Assembly: GCF_014652315.1 (NCBI RefSeq)
Contig: NZ_BMYO01000004.1
Span: 186,001-250,000, forward strand
From: Jeongeupia chitinilytica
GTDB lineage: Bacteria > Pseudomonadota > Gammaproteobacteria > Burkholderiales > Chitinibacteraceae
Direction of reading: 5' to 3'
Length of the DNA stretch: 64,000 nt
Made by a program: the position numbers and the translations under genes. Position 1 is the stretch's first letter; each line of letters begins with the position of its first letter. The notes under the pieces are model-generated. The model did no database searches. It had not been told where the DNA came from and saw nothing but the letters and a program-made list of their open reading frames with translations. Shown here one piece after another: positions 1-7,801 of the stretch.

Positions 1-824
1 TGGTGATGTGGATGTGCGTGCTGTTCTTCCTGGCCACGCTGATGTACTGGATCGGCCTGTTGCGTCGCAGCGCCAGCAGCCTCTCGATCGCCTCCGGCCT
101 GACCTGGGCCGCCGCAACCGCGTCGCTGAGTTCGAGCCTGGTGCGCTGGTACGAGGGCTATCTGATCGGCCCGGACGTCGGTCACATTCCGGTGTCGAAC
201 CTGTACGAAGTCTTCGTGCTGTTCTGCCTGATCACCGCGCTGATGTACCTGTACTACGAAGCGCGCTTCGCCGCACGCAGCATGGGTGCGTTCGTGCTGC
301 TGGTGATCAGCGCCGCGGTCGGCTTCATTCTCTGGTATTCGTTCGACCGTGGCGCCCACGAAATCCAGCCGCTGATTCCGGCGCTGCAGTCGTGGTGGAT
401 GAAGATCCACGTGCCGGCCAACTTCGTCGGCTACGGCGCCTTCGCCATTGCCGCCATGCTCGGCCTTGCCCAGCTGCTGGTTTCACGCGGGATACTGGCC
501 AGCAGGCTGCCAAGCTACGACACCCTGGGCGAAGTGTCCTACAAGGCCATCGCCATCGGCTTCCTGTTCTTCACGATCGCCACCATCCTCGGCGCCATGT
601 GGGCTGCCGATGCTTGGGGCGGCTACTGGAGCTGGGACCCGAAGGAAACCTGGGCGCTGATCGTCTGGCTGAACTACGCCGCCTGGCTGCACGTCCGCTT
701 GGTCAAGGGCTGGCGCGGCAACGTGCTGGCGTGGTGGTCGGTCATCGGTCTGCTGGTCACCACCTTTGCCTTCCTCGGCGTCAACATGTTCCTCTCGGGG
801 TTGCACTCGTACGGCGGCCTGTAA
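1..824 (+). CDS. ccsB: Cytochrome c biogenesis protein CcsB/ResC-type (CcsA family), 5' truncated
   Basis: Membrane subunit of the system II cytochrome c synthetase, which moves haem across the inner membrane and attaches it to apocytochrome c with its partner ResB/Ccs1. About 273 residues are visible and the frame is open to the window edge, so the start lies upstream. Several hydrophobic helices are seen. The tryptophan-rich haem-binding motif GGYWSWDPKETWAL sits about 70 residues before the C-terminus, followed by a conserved-looking NYAAWLH segment and a last helix pair. The family is usually longer, which fits loss of the N-terminal part. A strong terminator follows at once, so this is the last gene of its operon. 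The partner ResB is not in the window. The family assignment is firm because of the WWD motif; the exact gene name varies between species. Confidence 0.93.
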   Translation, partial: VMWMCVLFFLATLMYWIGLLRRSASSLSIASGLTWAAATASLSSSLVRWYEGYLIGPDVGHIPVSNLYEVFVLFCLITALMYLYYEARFAARSMGAFVLLVISAAVGFILWYSFDRGAHEIQPLIPALQSWWMKIHVPANFVGYGAFAIAAMLGLAQLLVSRGILASRLPSYDTLGEVSYKAIAIGFLFFTIATILGAMWAADAWGGYWSWDPKETWALIVWLNYAAWLHVRLVKGWRGNVLAWWSVIGLLVTTFAFLGVNMFLSGLHSYGGL

Positions 825-842
825 ACCGTCGCCCCGCCGAGA

Positions 843-870
843 AGCCCGCGCCATGCGCGGGCTTTTTCTT
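843..870 (+). terminator. Rho-independent terminator after ccsB
   Basis: A 9-bp perfect stem AGCCCGCGC/GCGCGGGCT with a 3-base loop CAT is followed by TTTTTCTT. It lies 18 bases after the ccsB stop codon and ends that transcription unit. Confidence 0.9.
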
Positions 871-999
871 GCGCTCGATACAACACTGCGCGAGCACGTT
901 CACACGCATGTAGTCCGTAAGCCTATGCTACGAAAATGCGCGATCCGGGCCCGAACCGGCCGCGCGACTTTCACCGCGATGCAGGCCGGGGGAGGACAC

Positions 1000-1479
1000 A
1001 TGGACACGACGATTTACCACAAGACCGCCAAGGCCCAGCAGGAACTGGCGACGCGCAGCGACCTGCTCAGCTTCAAGGCGCGGCAGGTGCTGATCATGAT
1101 CGACGGCCAGCGCGACGTCGCCGCGCTGCGACAGCTTGCGCCGGCCACCGACGTCGATGCCACGCTGGCGCGCCTGCGCGAACTGGCGCTGATCGCCGAA
1201 CAAACCGGCGCCCCGCTGACCGCGCCCGCACGTGCCGCCGGCGGTCATGACCTGCCGGCCGCGGAACGGCTGGCGCGGGTTCACGCGCTGGTGCAGGAAA
1301 GCAGCCGCAACTACCTCGGTGAAAACTGGCTGGCCCGATTCGATGCGGCCTTCGCCACCCTCGGCGGAACCGGCGCCCTCGAACAGCTGCTCGAGGACTG
1401 GCAAACGGCGCTGCGCCGCTCCGGCCACCGCAGCATCGCGGATCGGGTACTGCGCGAAATCCGTTCCGTGCTGGCTTGA
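1000..1479 (+). CDS. Hypothetical protein, paralog of the next gene
   Basis: A 159-residue cytoplasmic protein of unknown function. The start is the ATG at 1000, preceded by a GGGGGAGGA ribosome site at 987-995; the open frame extends further upstream but without a comparable site. There is no signal peptide or membrane segment. Residues 5-45 share a pattern with the next gene's product: Y-x-K-T, then E, R-S, then R-Q-x-L-I-x-I-D-G. The C-terminal 60 residues also align loosely (hydrophobic positions and the closing R-x-L-x-x-I motif). The N-terminal half looks like a small helical or winged-helix fold, but this is inferred from pattern alone. A TATGCT box at 923-928 could be its -10 element. 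No function can be assigned. Confidence 0.75.
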   Translation: MDTTIYHKTAKAQQELATRSDLLSFKARQVLIMIDGQRDVAALRQLAPATDVDATLARLRELALIAEQTGAPLTAPARAAGGHDLPAAERLARVHALVQESSRNYLGENWLARFDAAFATLGGTGALEQLLEDWQTALRRSGHRSIADRVLREIRSVLA

Positions 1480-1609
1480 TTCTTTCCATCAAAGTCAACA
1501 ATCAATCGGATCAGCCACGCCCCCGTTCTGATGCGCCGGCCGCTCGACCAGCAGTGATGGCGGCAACGTTGTAATATATTCGTCAGAATTTCAGCCAGGG
1601 GCAGTCGGC

Positions 1610-2113
1610 ATGCAAGGCGTGGTGTATCGCAAAACCCAGCAAGGACTCGCCGAGATGGTCAACCGTTCGAGCGGGCTGCCGGCCAAATCGCGCCAGCTGC
1701 TGATCCAGATCGACGGCATCAAGACCACCGACCAGCTGATCACGACCCTGAGCGGTCGTGAACTGCTGCAGGCACTGCTTGAACTCGAATGGGACGGCAT
1801 GGTCGAGAAGATCGCCGGCCAGATCGGCCCGGTGCCGGCGCCGTCCCCCGCTGCCGCCAGCCTGCCCGCGCCCAGCCCGGCTGCGCTGGGCAGCAAACAG
1901 CTCGCGCAGATCCGCCAGATCGTTTACATCAGCAACAACACCCACCTGCGCGGCGAACTGGACGAATGGATCGATCGCGTCCTCGGCCAGTGTGCCGATC
2001 ACGCCGGCCTGCACCAGTGCCTGCAGCATTGGGAATCGCTGATGACCCATCGCGGCCACGGTGAAGTGGCACAAAGCTACCTGCAGCAGATCAGCGCGAT
2101 TCTGCGCCGCTGA
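1610..2113 (+). CDS. Hypothetical protein, tandem paralog with Pro/Ala linker
   Basis: A 167-residue protein of unknown function whose N-terminus repeats the plan of the preceding gene: Y-R-K-T, E-M, R-S, then R-Q-L-L-I-Q-I-D-G at about residues 27-35. A proline/alanine/serine-rich linker (about 78-96) separates this from an acidic helical C-terminal domain. The start ATG at 1610 has an AGGGG site a few bases upstream, and an AT-rich box TAATATATT lies at about 1572-1580, so it probably has its own promoter. Its 3' end overlaps the convergent CobW-type gene by 23 bases. The two-domain layout suggests an adaptor or regulator rather than an enzyme, but nothing in the sequence proves that. Confidence 0.75.
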   Translation: MQGVVYRKTQQGLAEMVNRSSGLPAKSRQLLIQIDGIKTTDQLITTLSGRELLQALLELEWDGMVEKIAGQIGPVPAPSPAAASLPAPSPAALGSKQLAQIRQIVYISNNTHLRGELDEWIDRVLGQCADHAGLHQCLQHWESLMTHRGHGEVAQSYLQQISAILRR

Positions 2114-3131
2114 TCATCGCCGCCGCGAGCCTGGCCTCGACGGCGGCCCAGTCCGGCGGTGCGTCGCCCGCGACGATGAACTCGACACGCGAATCGCGCC
2201 GGTAAGCCGATACCGCAGCACCGCTCATGCCATCGACCCAGTCGAGCCGGTACCAGTCGCGCTCGGTGCTGAACACGCCCTTCGCGCGCGTCAGCCCCGG
2301 CAGCAGCAGGGCCGCCTCCTCGAACAGCTCGGCCACCAGTGCCGAATCGAACTGCGTCTCGGCTGGGAACACCCAGCCGCAGCTCTCCGCCCCCAGGCTG
2401 TTCTGCATGTTCCGCGACGGCCAGAACATCGGCGCCGGGTTAACGGATACCGGCGTCCGGCGCGGCGCCAGAGCATGTGCAGGGGTGCCGGCCTGCTCCT
2501 GCACGGGCCAGCGATCGGCCTGCAAGGCCAGATCGAGCAGGTCCGGGTCGAACGCGCCCTGCCTCGCTTCGACCACGGCCAGCTTCGGCGGATAGAGCGC
2601 CGCAGCGAAACGCGTCGCGCGTGCCAGCTGATCGACGTCGGCGAGGTCGGTCTTGTTCAGCACCAGCACGTCTGCAAGCTCGATCTGGTCACGCCAGGTT
2701 TCGTGCGTGGTATAGCGCGCGTCGTCGAGATGGCGCGGGTCGACCAGCGTCACGACCGCCCGGACCTGATAGGCCTTGGCGAGGAAGGGGTCGCGCAGCA
2801 GGTCGATGATGCCGGCCGGATGCCCAAGGCCCGACGGCTCGATCAGCAGGCGATCGGGACGCCGGCCACGCGCCAAGCGCGTCAGCGTTGTCCGCAACAT
2901 CGGACTCGTCGTGCAACAGATGCAGCCGCCGGGTACTTCGGCGACGTTCAACTCGTCGCCACTCGACGACAGCGTCGCGCCGTCGATCCCCACCTCGCCG
3001 AACTCGTTGACGATCACCGCCCAGTACTCGCCGGCGGGCTTGTCCGCCAGCAGCCGGGTCAGTGCGGTGGTTTTGCCGACACCGAGGAAACCGGTGACAA
3101 GGTTGACCGGAATCGGTGCATTTGGAGTCAT
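2091..3131 (-). CDS. CobW/P47K-type GTP-binding protein (putative metal chaperone)
   Basis: A G3E-family P-loop GTPase of about 346 residues. Members hydrolyse GTP while inserting metals (Zn, Co, Ni, Fe) into target proteins. The Walker A motif GFLGVGKTT is at the N-terminus. The family metal-binding motif C-x-C-C follows (GGCICCTTS), then SGLGHP and the guanine-specificity motif NKTD. The C-terminal CobW_C domain is present. I place the start at the ATG at 3131, which overlaps the stop of the upstream ParA-like gene in an ATGA junction; a start 33 bases upstream is possible. The metal is not predictable from sequence and no Zur-like site was seen. It is translationally coupled to the ParA-like gene and pth. 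Confidence 0.9.
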   Translation of the reverse strand: MTPNAPIPVNLVTGFLGVGKTTALTRLLADKPAGEYWAVIVNEFGEVGIDGATLSSSGDELNVAEVPGGCICCTTSPMLRTTLTRLARGRRPDRLLIEPSGLGHPAGIIDLLRDPFLAKAYQVRAVVTLVDPRHLDDARYTTHETWRDQIELADVLVLNKTDLADVDQLARATRFAAALYPPKLAVVEARQGAFDPDLLDLALQADRWPVQEQAGTPAHALAPRRTPVSVNPAPMFWPSRNMQNSLGAESCGWVFPAETQFDSALVAELFEEAALLLPGLTRAKGVFSTERDWYRLDWVDGMSGAAVSAYRRDSRVEFIVAGDAPPDWAAVEARLAAAMISGAESR

Positions 3132-3742
3132 GGTCGGGAAACCCAGTTCAGCAGAACCTGCCACTGGCCATAGTCGCGTTCGAAACGCGGCCGGGGCAGG
3201 TCGAACAGCGCGAGACCGCGCGGCTGCAGTTGTACATAAAGTTGTGTGTCGCGGATCGTCCCCAGCAGTGGCAGCGCCGCATCATCGACGAACGCGGCAA
3301 AGTCGCGCGCCGTCTGCGTCCGTGCGTTGACACGCATCCCGAGCAGCGCAACGTCGACCTTGCCCTTGCGGACACGCTTTTCGTCGGCGAGACGGGTAAA
3401 GAAGTCGGCACTGGCCCAGCGGTCGAATGCTGCCGGTTGCATCGGCACGACGATGCGATCGGCGGCCTGCAGGGCGGCGTCGAACAGTTTGCCGTGCAGT
3501 CCGGCCGGACTGTCGACGACCTGCACGGCATCGGCCGGCAGGCGGTCGACGATCCCGTCACGCCCGCGAATCACCGGAAAGGTATCGGGGCGCTGCGCCA
3601 GCCAGCGCAATGCCGATTGTTGCCGATCCAGGTCGGCCAGCATCACCGGGCGGCGTTGCCAGGCAAACCACGTTGCGAGCTGGATCGCCACCGTTGTCTT
3701 GCCGCTGCCCCCCTTGGGATTGGCCACCAGAATCGTCTGCAT
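3128..3742 (-). CDS. ParA/MinD-family ATPase
   Basis: A 204-residue Walker-type ATPase with the deviant P-loop KGGSGKTT at residues 10-17, the LADLDRQQSA switch region, and the VVDSPAG Walker B-like stretch. Orphan ParA proteins of this size position cellular cargo or act on plasmid-like elements, but no ParB partner is next to it, so the cargo is unknown. The start ATG at 3742 lies one base after the pth stop and gives the expected N-terminus directly before the P-loop. The stop overlaps the start of the CobW-type gene by four bases, so all three are likely translated from one message. Which cargo it moves cannot be told from here. Confidence 0.88.
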   Translation of the reverse strand: MQTILVANPKGGSGKTTVAIQLATWFAWQRRPVMLADLDRQQSALRWLAQRPDTFPVIRGRDGIVDRLPADAVQVVDSPAGLHGKLFDAALQAADRIVVPMQPAAFDRWASADFFTRLADEKRVRKGKVDVALLGMRVNARTQTARDFAAFVDDAALPLLGTIRDTQLYVQLQPRGLALFDLPRPRFERDYGQWQVLLNWVSRP

Positions 3743-3743
3743 G

Positions 3744-4358
3744 TCAGGCGCCCGGGGCCGGCTTGTGCGGCCGGGTCTTGCTGTCGTCGGTATGCAGCTT
3801 CTGCATTGCCGCGCCGGTTTCACCGGCGAGCAGCATCGGCAGGATGTGGTGCGCCCGTGTCAGCGCATCGTCGATCGCGTCCTGCTCTTCCTTGCGCGGC
3901 GGCTTGAGGACGAAGCTCACTACCTCATTGCGGTTGCCGGGATGGCCGACCCCGACCCGCAGCCGCCAGAACGCCGGCGTCGACAAATGGGCCTGGATGT
4001 CGCGCAGGCCGTTGTGGCCACCGTGGCCACCGCCCTGCTTGAGCTTGATCTGCCCGGCCGGCAGGTCGAGCTCGTCGTGAACCACGAGGATCTCGTTCGG
4101 CAGTATCTTGTAGAACTGCGCCAGCGCGACGACCGACAGCCCGCTCTTGTTCATGTAGGTCTGCGGTTCGAGCAACCACACCTCGCGCCCGTCCAGCCGG
4201 GCCCGGCCGGCGAGACCGTGAAACTTGGCGTCGTGACGCAGGGAAACGCCAGCATCGCGCGCCAGCTGGTCGACCCACCAGAAACCGGCGTTGTGCCGGG
4301 TCGCAGCGTATTCGGCCCCGGGGTTGCCCAGGCCGACGATCAGTTTGATAGAGGACAT
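3744..4358 (-). CDS. pth: Peptidyl-tRNA hydrolase
   Basis: Pth cleaves peptidyl-tRNAs released during abortive translation and recycles the tRNA. The 204-residue protein has the diagnostic N-terminus LIVGLGNPGAEYAATRHNAGF with the catalytic His. It also has the PQTYMNKSG motif, the catalytic Asp in VHDELDLP, and GGHGGHNGLRDI. The start at 4358 gives MSSIKLIVGLGNPG, matching the family; the longer open frame upstream is not supported. It lies in the usual betaproteobacterial order after rplY, but here a small membrane-protein gene sits between them. It is followed one base later by the ParA-like gene. Confidence 0.97.
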   Translation of the reverse strand: MSSIKLIVGLGNPGAEYAATRHNAGFWWVDQLARDAGVSLRHDAKFHGLAGRARLDGREVWLLEPQTYMNKSGLSVVALAQFYKILPNEILVVHDELDLPAGQIKLKQGGGHGGHNGLRDIQAHLSTPAFWRLRVGVGHPGNRNEVVSFVLKPPRKEEQDAIDDALTRAHHILPMLLAGETGAAMQKLHTDDSKTRPHKPAPGA

Positions 4359-4423
4359 CGGAAAGAATGCGGATGGCCCGCCCGTGGCAGGCAAGGCCAC
4401 CATGATAACGCGAGTCGCAGCCG

Positions 4424-5029
4424 CTAGGCGCCCAGCGCCTTGAGGGTCGCTCTGGCCTGCGCGTTCGGCCACTGGCGGATCAGCCGGGGCGAACCGTCCG
4501 GCGCCAGATACAGGCGTGCCGCATCGACCTGCGGCGATTGCAGCTCGACCACCCAGCCGCCGAACCAGGCCCAGTGGGCCGAACCGGGCTTGAGCCGGTA
4601 ATCGCCGAGCCAGTTGCCGTTGTCGGCGACCTGCTGCCAGCGTACGCTGCCGTCCGCATTGCGCAGCACCAGCCAGCCATTGGCCTCGCCGTCCCGTTTG
4701 GCGTACTGTTCCAGCCGCCAGCCCGGCCAGCCGACGGCGACGACGGTATCCGGCATCCGCGCAGGTGCCGACGACTGGAATCGGGGCGACTGAACGTCGG
4801 TGAAGTACGGATAGTAGTCGAGACCGTCCTGGCGCGAATGGAAGGGCGACACGCCCCAGCGCGGTACCAGCCAGTACATCAGCAATACCGCACCGAGCAG
4901 CAGGCCAACCATCCGGACCTTGGTGCGATGCCGTGGTGGAATCACCGGCAGGTTAGCCAGCCATTCGAGCGGACTGGCCACGTGCCGGCGATGGACGTCC
5001 TGCCCTTCCGGTTGTTCGTTCGAATACAT
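4424..5029 (-). CDS. Hypothetical single-pass membrane protein
   Basis: A 201-residue protein not recognised. The N-terminal 40 residues are polar and basic. A single transmembrane helix lies at about 41-58 (MVGLLLGAVLLMYWLVP), and the rest is a tryptophan-rich soluble domain (WPGW, WHWAWFGGW-like stretches), presumably periplasmic. The arrangement suggests a membrane-anchored periplasmic protein. It stands between rplY and pth on the same strand, 65 bases before pth, and so may be co-transcribed with pth. The region before it contains the rplY terminator, so it may have its own promoter. No function is proposed. Confidence 0.7.
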   Translation of the reverse strand: MYSNEQPEGQDVHRRHVASPLEWLANLPVIPPRHRTKVRMVGLLLGAVLLMYWLVPRWGVSPFHSRQDGLDYYPYFTDVQSPRFQSSAPARMPDTVVAVGWPGWRLEQYAKRDGEANGWLVLRNADGSVRWQQVADNGNWLGDYRLKPGSAHWAWFGGWVVELQSPQVDAARLYLAPDGSPRLIRQWPNAQARATLKALGA

Positions 5030-5117
5030 GCAAGTCCATCTGCCGGAATGATGCGGTCATCGTAGCCCAGCCCGGCCATGCACGCGCTGTCCGTCAGCGA
5101 TCCGGCAAACCGGGCAA

Positions 5118-5152
5118 ACAAAAAACCCGCCGGGCTTGCGCCACGGCGGGTT
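5118..5152 (-). terminator. Rho-independent terminator after rplY
   Basis: Read on the minus strand, a 9-bp stem AACCCGCCG/CGGCGGGTT with an 11-base loop is followed by a run of T. It lies just after the rplY stop codon and separates rplY from the membrane-protein gene and pth. Confidence 0.85.
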
Positions 5153-5171
5153 TCGGACGGAACAGGCTGGA

Positions 5172-5750
5172 TTAACCGGCCTTGGCGCCGTTCAGGCTGG
5201 CCACAGCGAGGTCTTCGCCACGAACCAGAGCCATCAGCTCCACGCCTTCCGGCAGCTGGATGTCGGCCAAGTGGGCGATGGTGTTGCCAACGGCCATCTT
5301 CGACAGATCCACGTTGAGGAATTCCGGGATCTTGTCGGCCAGGCAGCGAACCTTCACATCATTCAGGATGTAACGGATCGAACCGCCTTGCAGCTTCACG
5401 CCTTCGCAGGTATCGGCGCCGACGAAGTGCAGCGGAACGCGCACTTCAACGGTGGTACCGGCTTCAACGCGCTGGAAGTCCACGTGCAGCACTTGCTGCT
5501 TGAACGGGTGGTAGTTCACCGAGCGCAGCAGCACCTGTTCGGTCTTGCCATCCACGGCGAGCTTGATCAGCGCGGTGTGGAACGCTTCTTCCTGCAGGGT
5601 GTAGTACATGCTGTTGTGATCGAGTTCGATCGCCAGCGGGGCAGCGCTGCCGCCGTAGACGATACCCGGCAGTTTGCCAGTCTTGCGCAGGCGGCGGCTC
5701 GCACCGGTACCCTGTGCAGCACGGGCTGCAGCTTGAATTTCGTAAGTCAT
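5172..5750 (-). CDS. rplY: 50S ribosomal protein L25, long Ctc form
   Basis: L25 binds 5S rRNA in the large subunit. At 192 residues this is the long TL5/CTC form: an N-terminal 5S-binding beta-barrel (about 1-95, with RLRKTGKLPGIVYGG) followed by a C-terminal domain (about 96-190, with HVDFQRV and PEFLNVDLS). The start ATG at 5750 has a clear GGAG site at 5757-5760. An in-frame codon four residues upstream would place the ribosome site inside the gene. It follows prs by 77 bases and is followed by its own terminator. Confidence 0.97.
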   Translation of the reverse strand: MTYEIQAAARAAQGTGASRRLRKTGKLPGIVYGGSAAPLAIELDHNSMYYTLQEEAFHTALIKLAVDGKTEQVLLRSVNYHPFKQQVLHVDFQRVEAGTTVEVRVPLHFVGADTCEGVKLQGGSIRYILNDVKVRCLADKIPEFLNVDLSKMAVGNTIAHLADIQLPEGVELMALVRGEDLAVASLNGAKAG

Positions 5751-5827
5751 GGTTTGCTCCATAGCATTAAAAGCAACAGCCTCCCGCGACCAGGAAGGCT
5801 GCCGATTCCGGGGAAAACTCCCCTGAA

Positions 5828-6778
5828 TTAGTCAACGAACAGCGACGAGACCGACTCTTCGTTGTTGATGCGGCGCATCGTCTCGGCCAGCAGGCCGGCG
5901 ATCGACACGCAGCGGATGCGGCCCGACAGTTCGGCAGTGTCCGACAGCGGAATGGTGTCGGTCACGACGACTTCGTCGAGATCCGACTGCAGGATGCGCT
6001 CGACGGCGGCACCGGAGAACACCGGGTGCGTGGCATACGCCAGCACGCGCTTGGCACCGTGCGCCTTCAGCGCGGCGGCGGCCTTGCACAGGGTGTTGGC
6101 GGTATCGATCATGTCGTCGACGATCAGGCAGGTCCGGTCCTTCACGTCACCGATGATGTGCATCACTTCGGCCACGTTGGCCTTCGGACGGCGCTTGTCG
6201 ATGATCGCCATGTCGGTACCGAGCTGCTTGGCCATCGCACGGGCACGCAGTACGCCGCCGACGTCCGGCGACACGACCATCAGGTTTTCGTAGTTCTGCG
6301 CGCGGATGTCGGCGAACAGCACCGGCGTCGAATAGATGTTGTCGACCGGAATGTCGAAGAAGCCCTGGATCTGGTCGGCATGCACGTCGACGGTCAGCAG
6401 GCGGTCGACGCCGGCGGCCTGCAGCATGTTGGCAACGACCTTGGCCGAGATCGGCACGCGCGCCGAACGCGGGCGGCGGTCCTGGCGGGCGTAGCCGAAA
6501 TACGGAATCGCCGCGGTGATCCGGCCGGCCGAGGCGCGCTTGAGCGCATCGACGATCAGGATCATTTCCATCAGGTTGTCGTTGGTCGGCACACAGGTCG
6601 ACTGCAGAACGAAAACGTCGCGGCCGCGAACGTTTTCCAGCAGCTCGACGGTGACTTCGCCATCGGAGAAACGGCCGACGGTTGCCCGGCCCAGCGAGAT
6701 GTCGAGATGATTGACAACACGATCGGCAAGCTTGGGGTTAGCGTTGCCGGTAAAGACCATGAGGCTGTCGTAAGCCAT
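5828..6778 (-). CDS. prs: Ribose-phosphate pyrophosphokinase (PRPP synthetase)
   Basis: Prs transfers pyrophosphate from ATP to ribose 5-phosphate, giving PRPP for nucleotide, histidine, tryptophan and NAD synthesis. The 316-residue product matches class I enzymes. It shows FSDGE near residue 40, the ATP-binding loop RQDRRPRSARVPISAK, the divalent-metal site TVDVHADQIQGFF, and the PRPP-binding loop CLIVDDMIDTANTL. The start is ATG 6778 (MAYDSLMVFTG); a TTG two codons earlier is in frame but less likely. It lies between tRNA-Gln and rplY, the typical order. Confidence 0.98.
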   Translation of the reverse strand: MAYDSLMVFTGNANPKLADRVVNHLDISLGRATVGRFSDGEVTVELLENVRGRDVFVLQSTCVPTNDNLMEMILIVDALKRASAGRITAAIPYFGYARQDRRPRSARVPISAKVVANMLQAAGVDRLLTVDVHADQIQGFFDIPVDNIYSTPVLFADIRAQNYENLMVVSPDVGGVLRARAMAKQLGTDMAIIDKRRPKANVAEVMHIIGDVKDRTCLIVDDMIDTANTLCKAAAALKAHGAKRVLAYATHPVFSGAAVERILQSDLDEVVVTDTIPLSDTAELSGRIRCVSIAGLLAETMRRINNEESVSSLFVD

Positions 6779-6798
6779 TTTCAAACCCTAGAAAAACG

Positions 6799-6828
6799 AA
6801 AAGCGTGTAACCCGGGTTACACGCTTTT
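6799..6828 (-). terminator. Perfect 30-base palindrome, bidirectional terminator between tRNA-Gln and prs
   Basis: AAAAGCGTGTAACCC is followed directly by its exact reverse complement GGGTTACACGCTTTT. It is flanked by T-rich runs on the minus strand and a shorter one on the plus strand. It fits a terminator for the tRNA transcript lying 21 bases before the prs start codon. The central CCCGGG would form the loop. Confidence 0.8.
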
Positions 6829-6839
6829 CTTTTCGAATT

Positions 6840-6916
6840 TGGCAGGGGAAGAAGGATTCGAACCTTCGCATGTCGGAATCAAAATCCGATGCCTTAACCA
6901 ACTTGGCGACTCCCCT
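6840..6916 (-). tRNA. tRNA-Gln (anticodon UUG)
   Basis: Read on the minus strand, a 77-base gene folds as a tRNA. The acceptor stem is AGGGGAG/TTCCCCT with discriminator G and an encoded CCA. The D arm GCC..GGC includes GGTTAAGG, the anticodon loop is TTTTGAT with anticodon TTG, and the T arm is GAAGG-TTCGAAT-CCTTC. It sits between ispE and prs, where tRNA-Gln is found in many betaproteobacteria. A palindromic terminator follows. Confidence 0.97.
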
Positions 6917-6931
6917 AGCGGCACTTGCCGA

Positions 6932-7801
6932 TCATCCGGCAAATTCTTTCAACGGATGCCGATCGACTGCTTTCGCCGTCCATCCGGTCATGTCCCGAGG
7001 AAGCTGGGATACTACTGCATCCGCGCCGGCTTGTGAAGCAAAAAGTGCAAAAACACAGCTTCCGGAACCGGTCATCCTGGCCGGAGAAAACCGGCTCAGC
7101 CAAGCGATGTACTGCCCGACCAGAGGATGCTTCCTCACAGCCACCGCCTGCAAATCGTTGCGGGTAGTTGCTGTGTTGAGGTCGCGCATATTAAGCGACG
7201 GTGTATCCCGCGTCAAGCCCTGATCGCGAAAAATCTCCGGGGTCGGCACGTGGACCGGCGGATGCAGCACGACGAAGTACCCGTCGGTACTGGCAACGGC
7301 ACGCATCCGCTCACCGATGCCTTCGACAAAGGCCGTTTCGCCGAAGACGAAAAACGGCACGTCGGCGCCCAGCGAAGCACCGAGCTGCATCAGCCGTTCG
7401 CGACTCAGGTCGAGCCGCCACAGCCGGTTCAATGCCAGCAGTACCGTCGCGGCGTCCGAGCTGCCGCCACCGACGCCGCCGCCCATGGGCAGGCGCTTGT
7501 CGATCGCGATGTCGACGCCGCTGCGACAGCCGGTCTCCTGCTGCAGCAGGCGCGCGGCGCGGACGGTCAGGTCGGTGTCGGCCGGAACGCCGGGGATTAG
7601 CCCGGTGCGGACGATCTCGCCGTCATCGCGCAGCCGCAACCGGATCGTGTCGGCCAGGTCGATCAGCTGGAACACCGATTGCAGCAGGTGATAGCCGTCG
7701 TCGCGGCGTCCGGTGACGTGCAGGAAGAGGTTGAGCTTGGCCGGCGCCGGGAAGGCGCGCCAGCCGTCATGGTCGGGCAGAAAGTCGTTCAGGGTTGCCA
7801 T
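6932..7801 (-). CDS. ispE: 4-diphosphocytidyl-2-C-methyl-D-erythritol kinase
   Basis: IspE phosphorylates the 2-OH of CDP-methylerythritol in the MEP isoprenoid pathway. The 289-residue protein belongs to the GHMP kinase family. It has PAKLNLFLHVTGRRDDGYH near the N-terminus, the ATP-binding glycine loop PMGGGVGGGSSDAA at about residues 103-116, and the C-terminal motif MTGSGSCVFALF. The start ATG at 7801 gives MATLNDFL and overlaps the lolB 3' end by 13 bases; the upstream open frame is not supported. The order lolB-ispE-tRNA-Gln-prs is conserved in betaproteobacteria. Confidence 0.97.
   Translation of the reverse strand: MATLNDFLPDHDGWRAFPAPAKLNLFLHVTGRRDDGYHLLQSVFQLIDLADTIRLRLRDDGEIVRTGLIPGVPADTDLTVRAARLLQQETGCRSGVDIAIDKRLPMGGGVGGGSSDAATVLLALNRLWRLDLSRERLMQLGASLGADVPFFVFGETAFVEGIGERMRAVASTDGYFVVLHPPVHVPTPEIFRDQGLTRDTPSLNMRDLNTATTRNDLQAVAVRKHPLVGQYIAWLSRFSPARMTGSGSCVFALFASQAGADAVVSQLPRDMTGWTAKAVDRHPLKEFAG

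Noticed and set aside
6840..6916. The tRNA-Gln gene as a possible integration site of a mobile element
   Set aside because: No integrase, duplicated tRNA end or foreign composition is seen next to it; the surrounding gene order is the normal conserved one.
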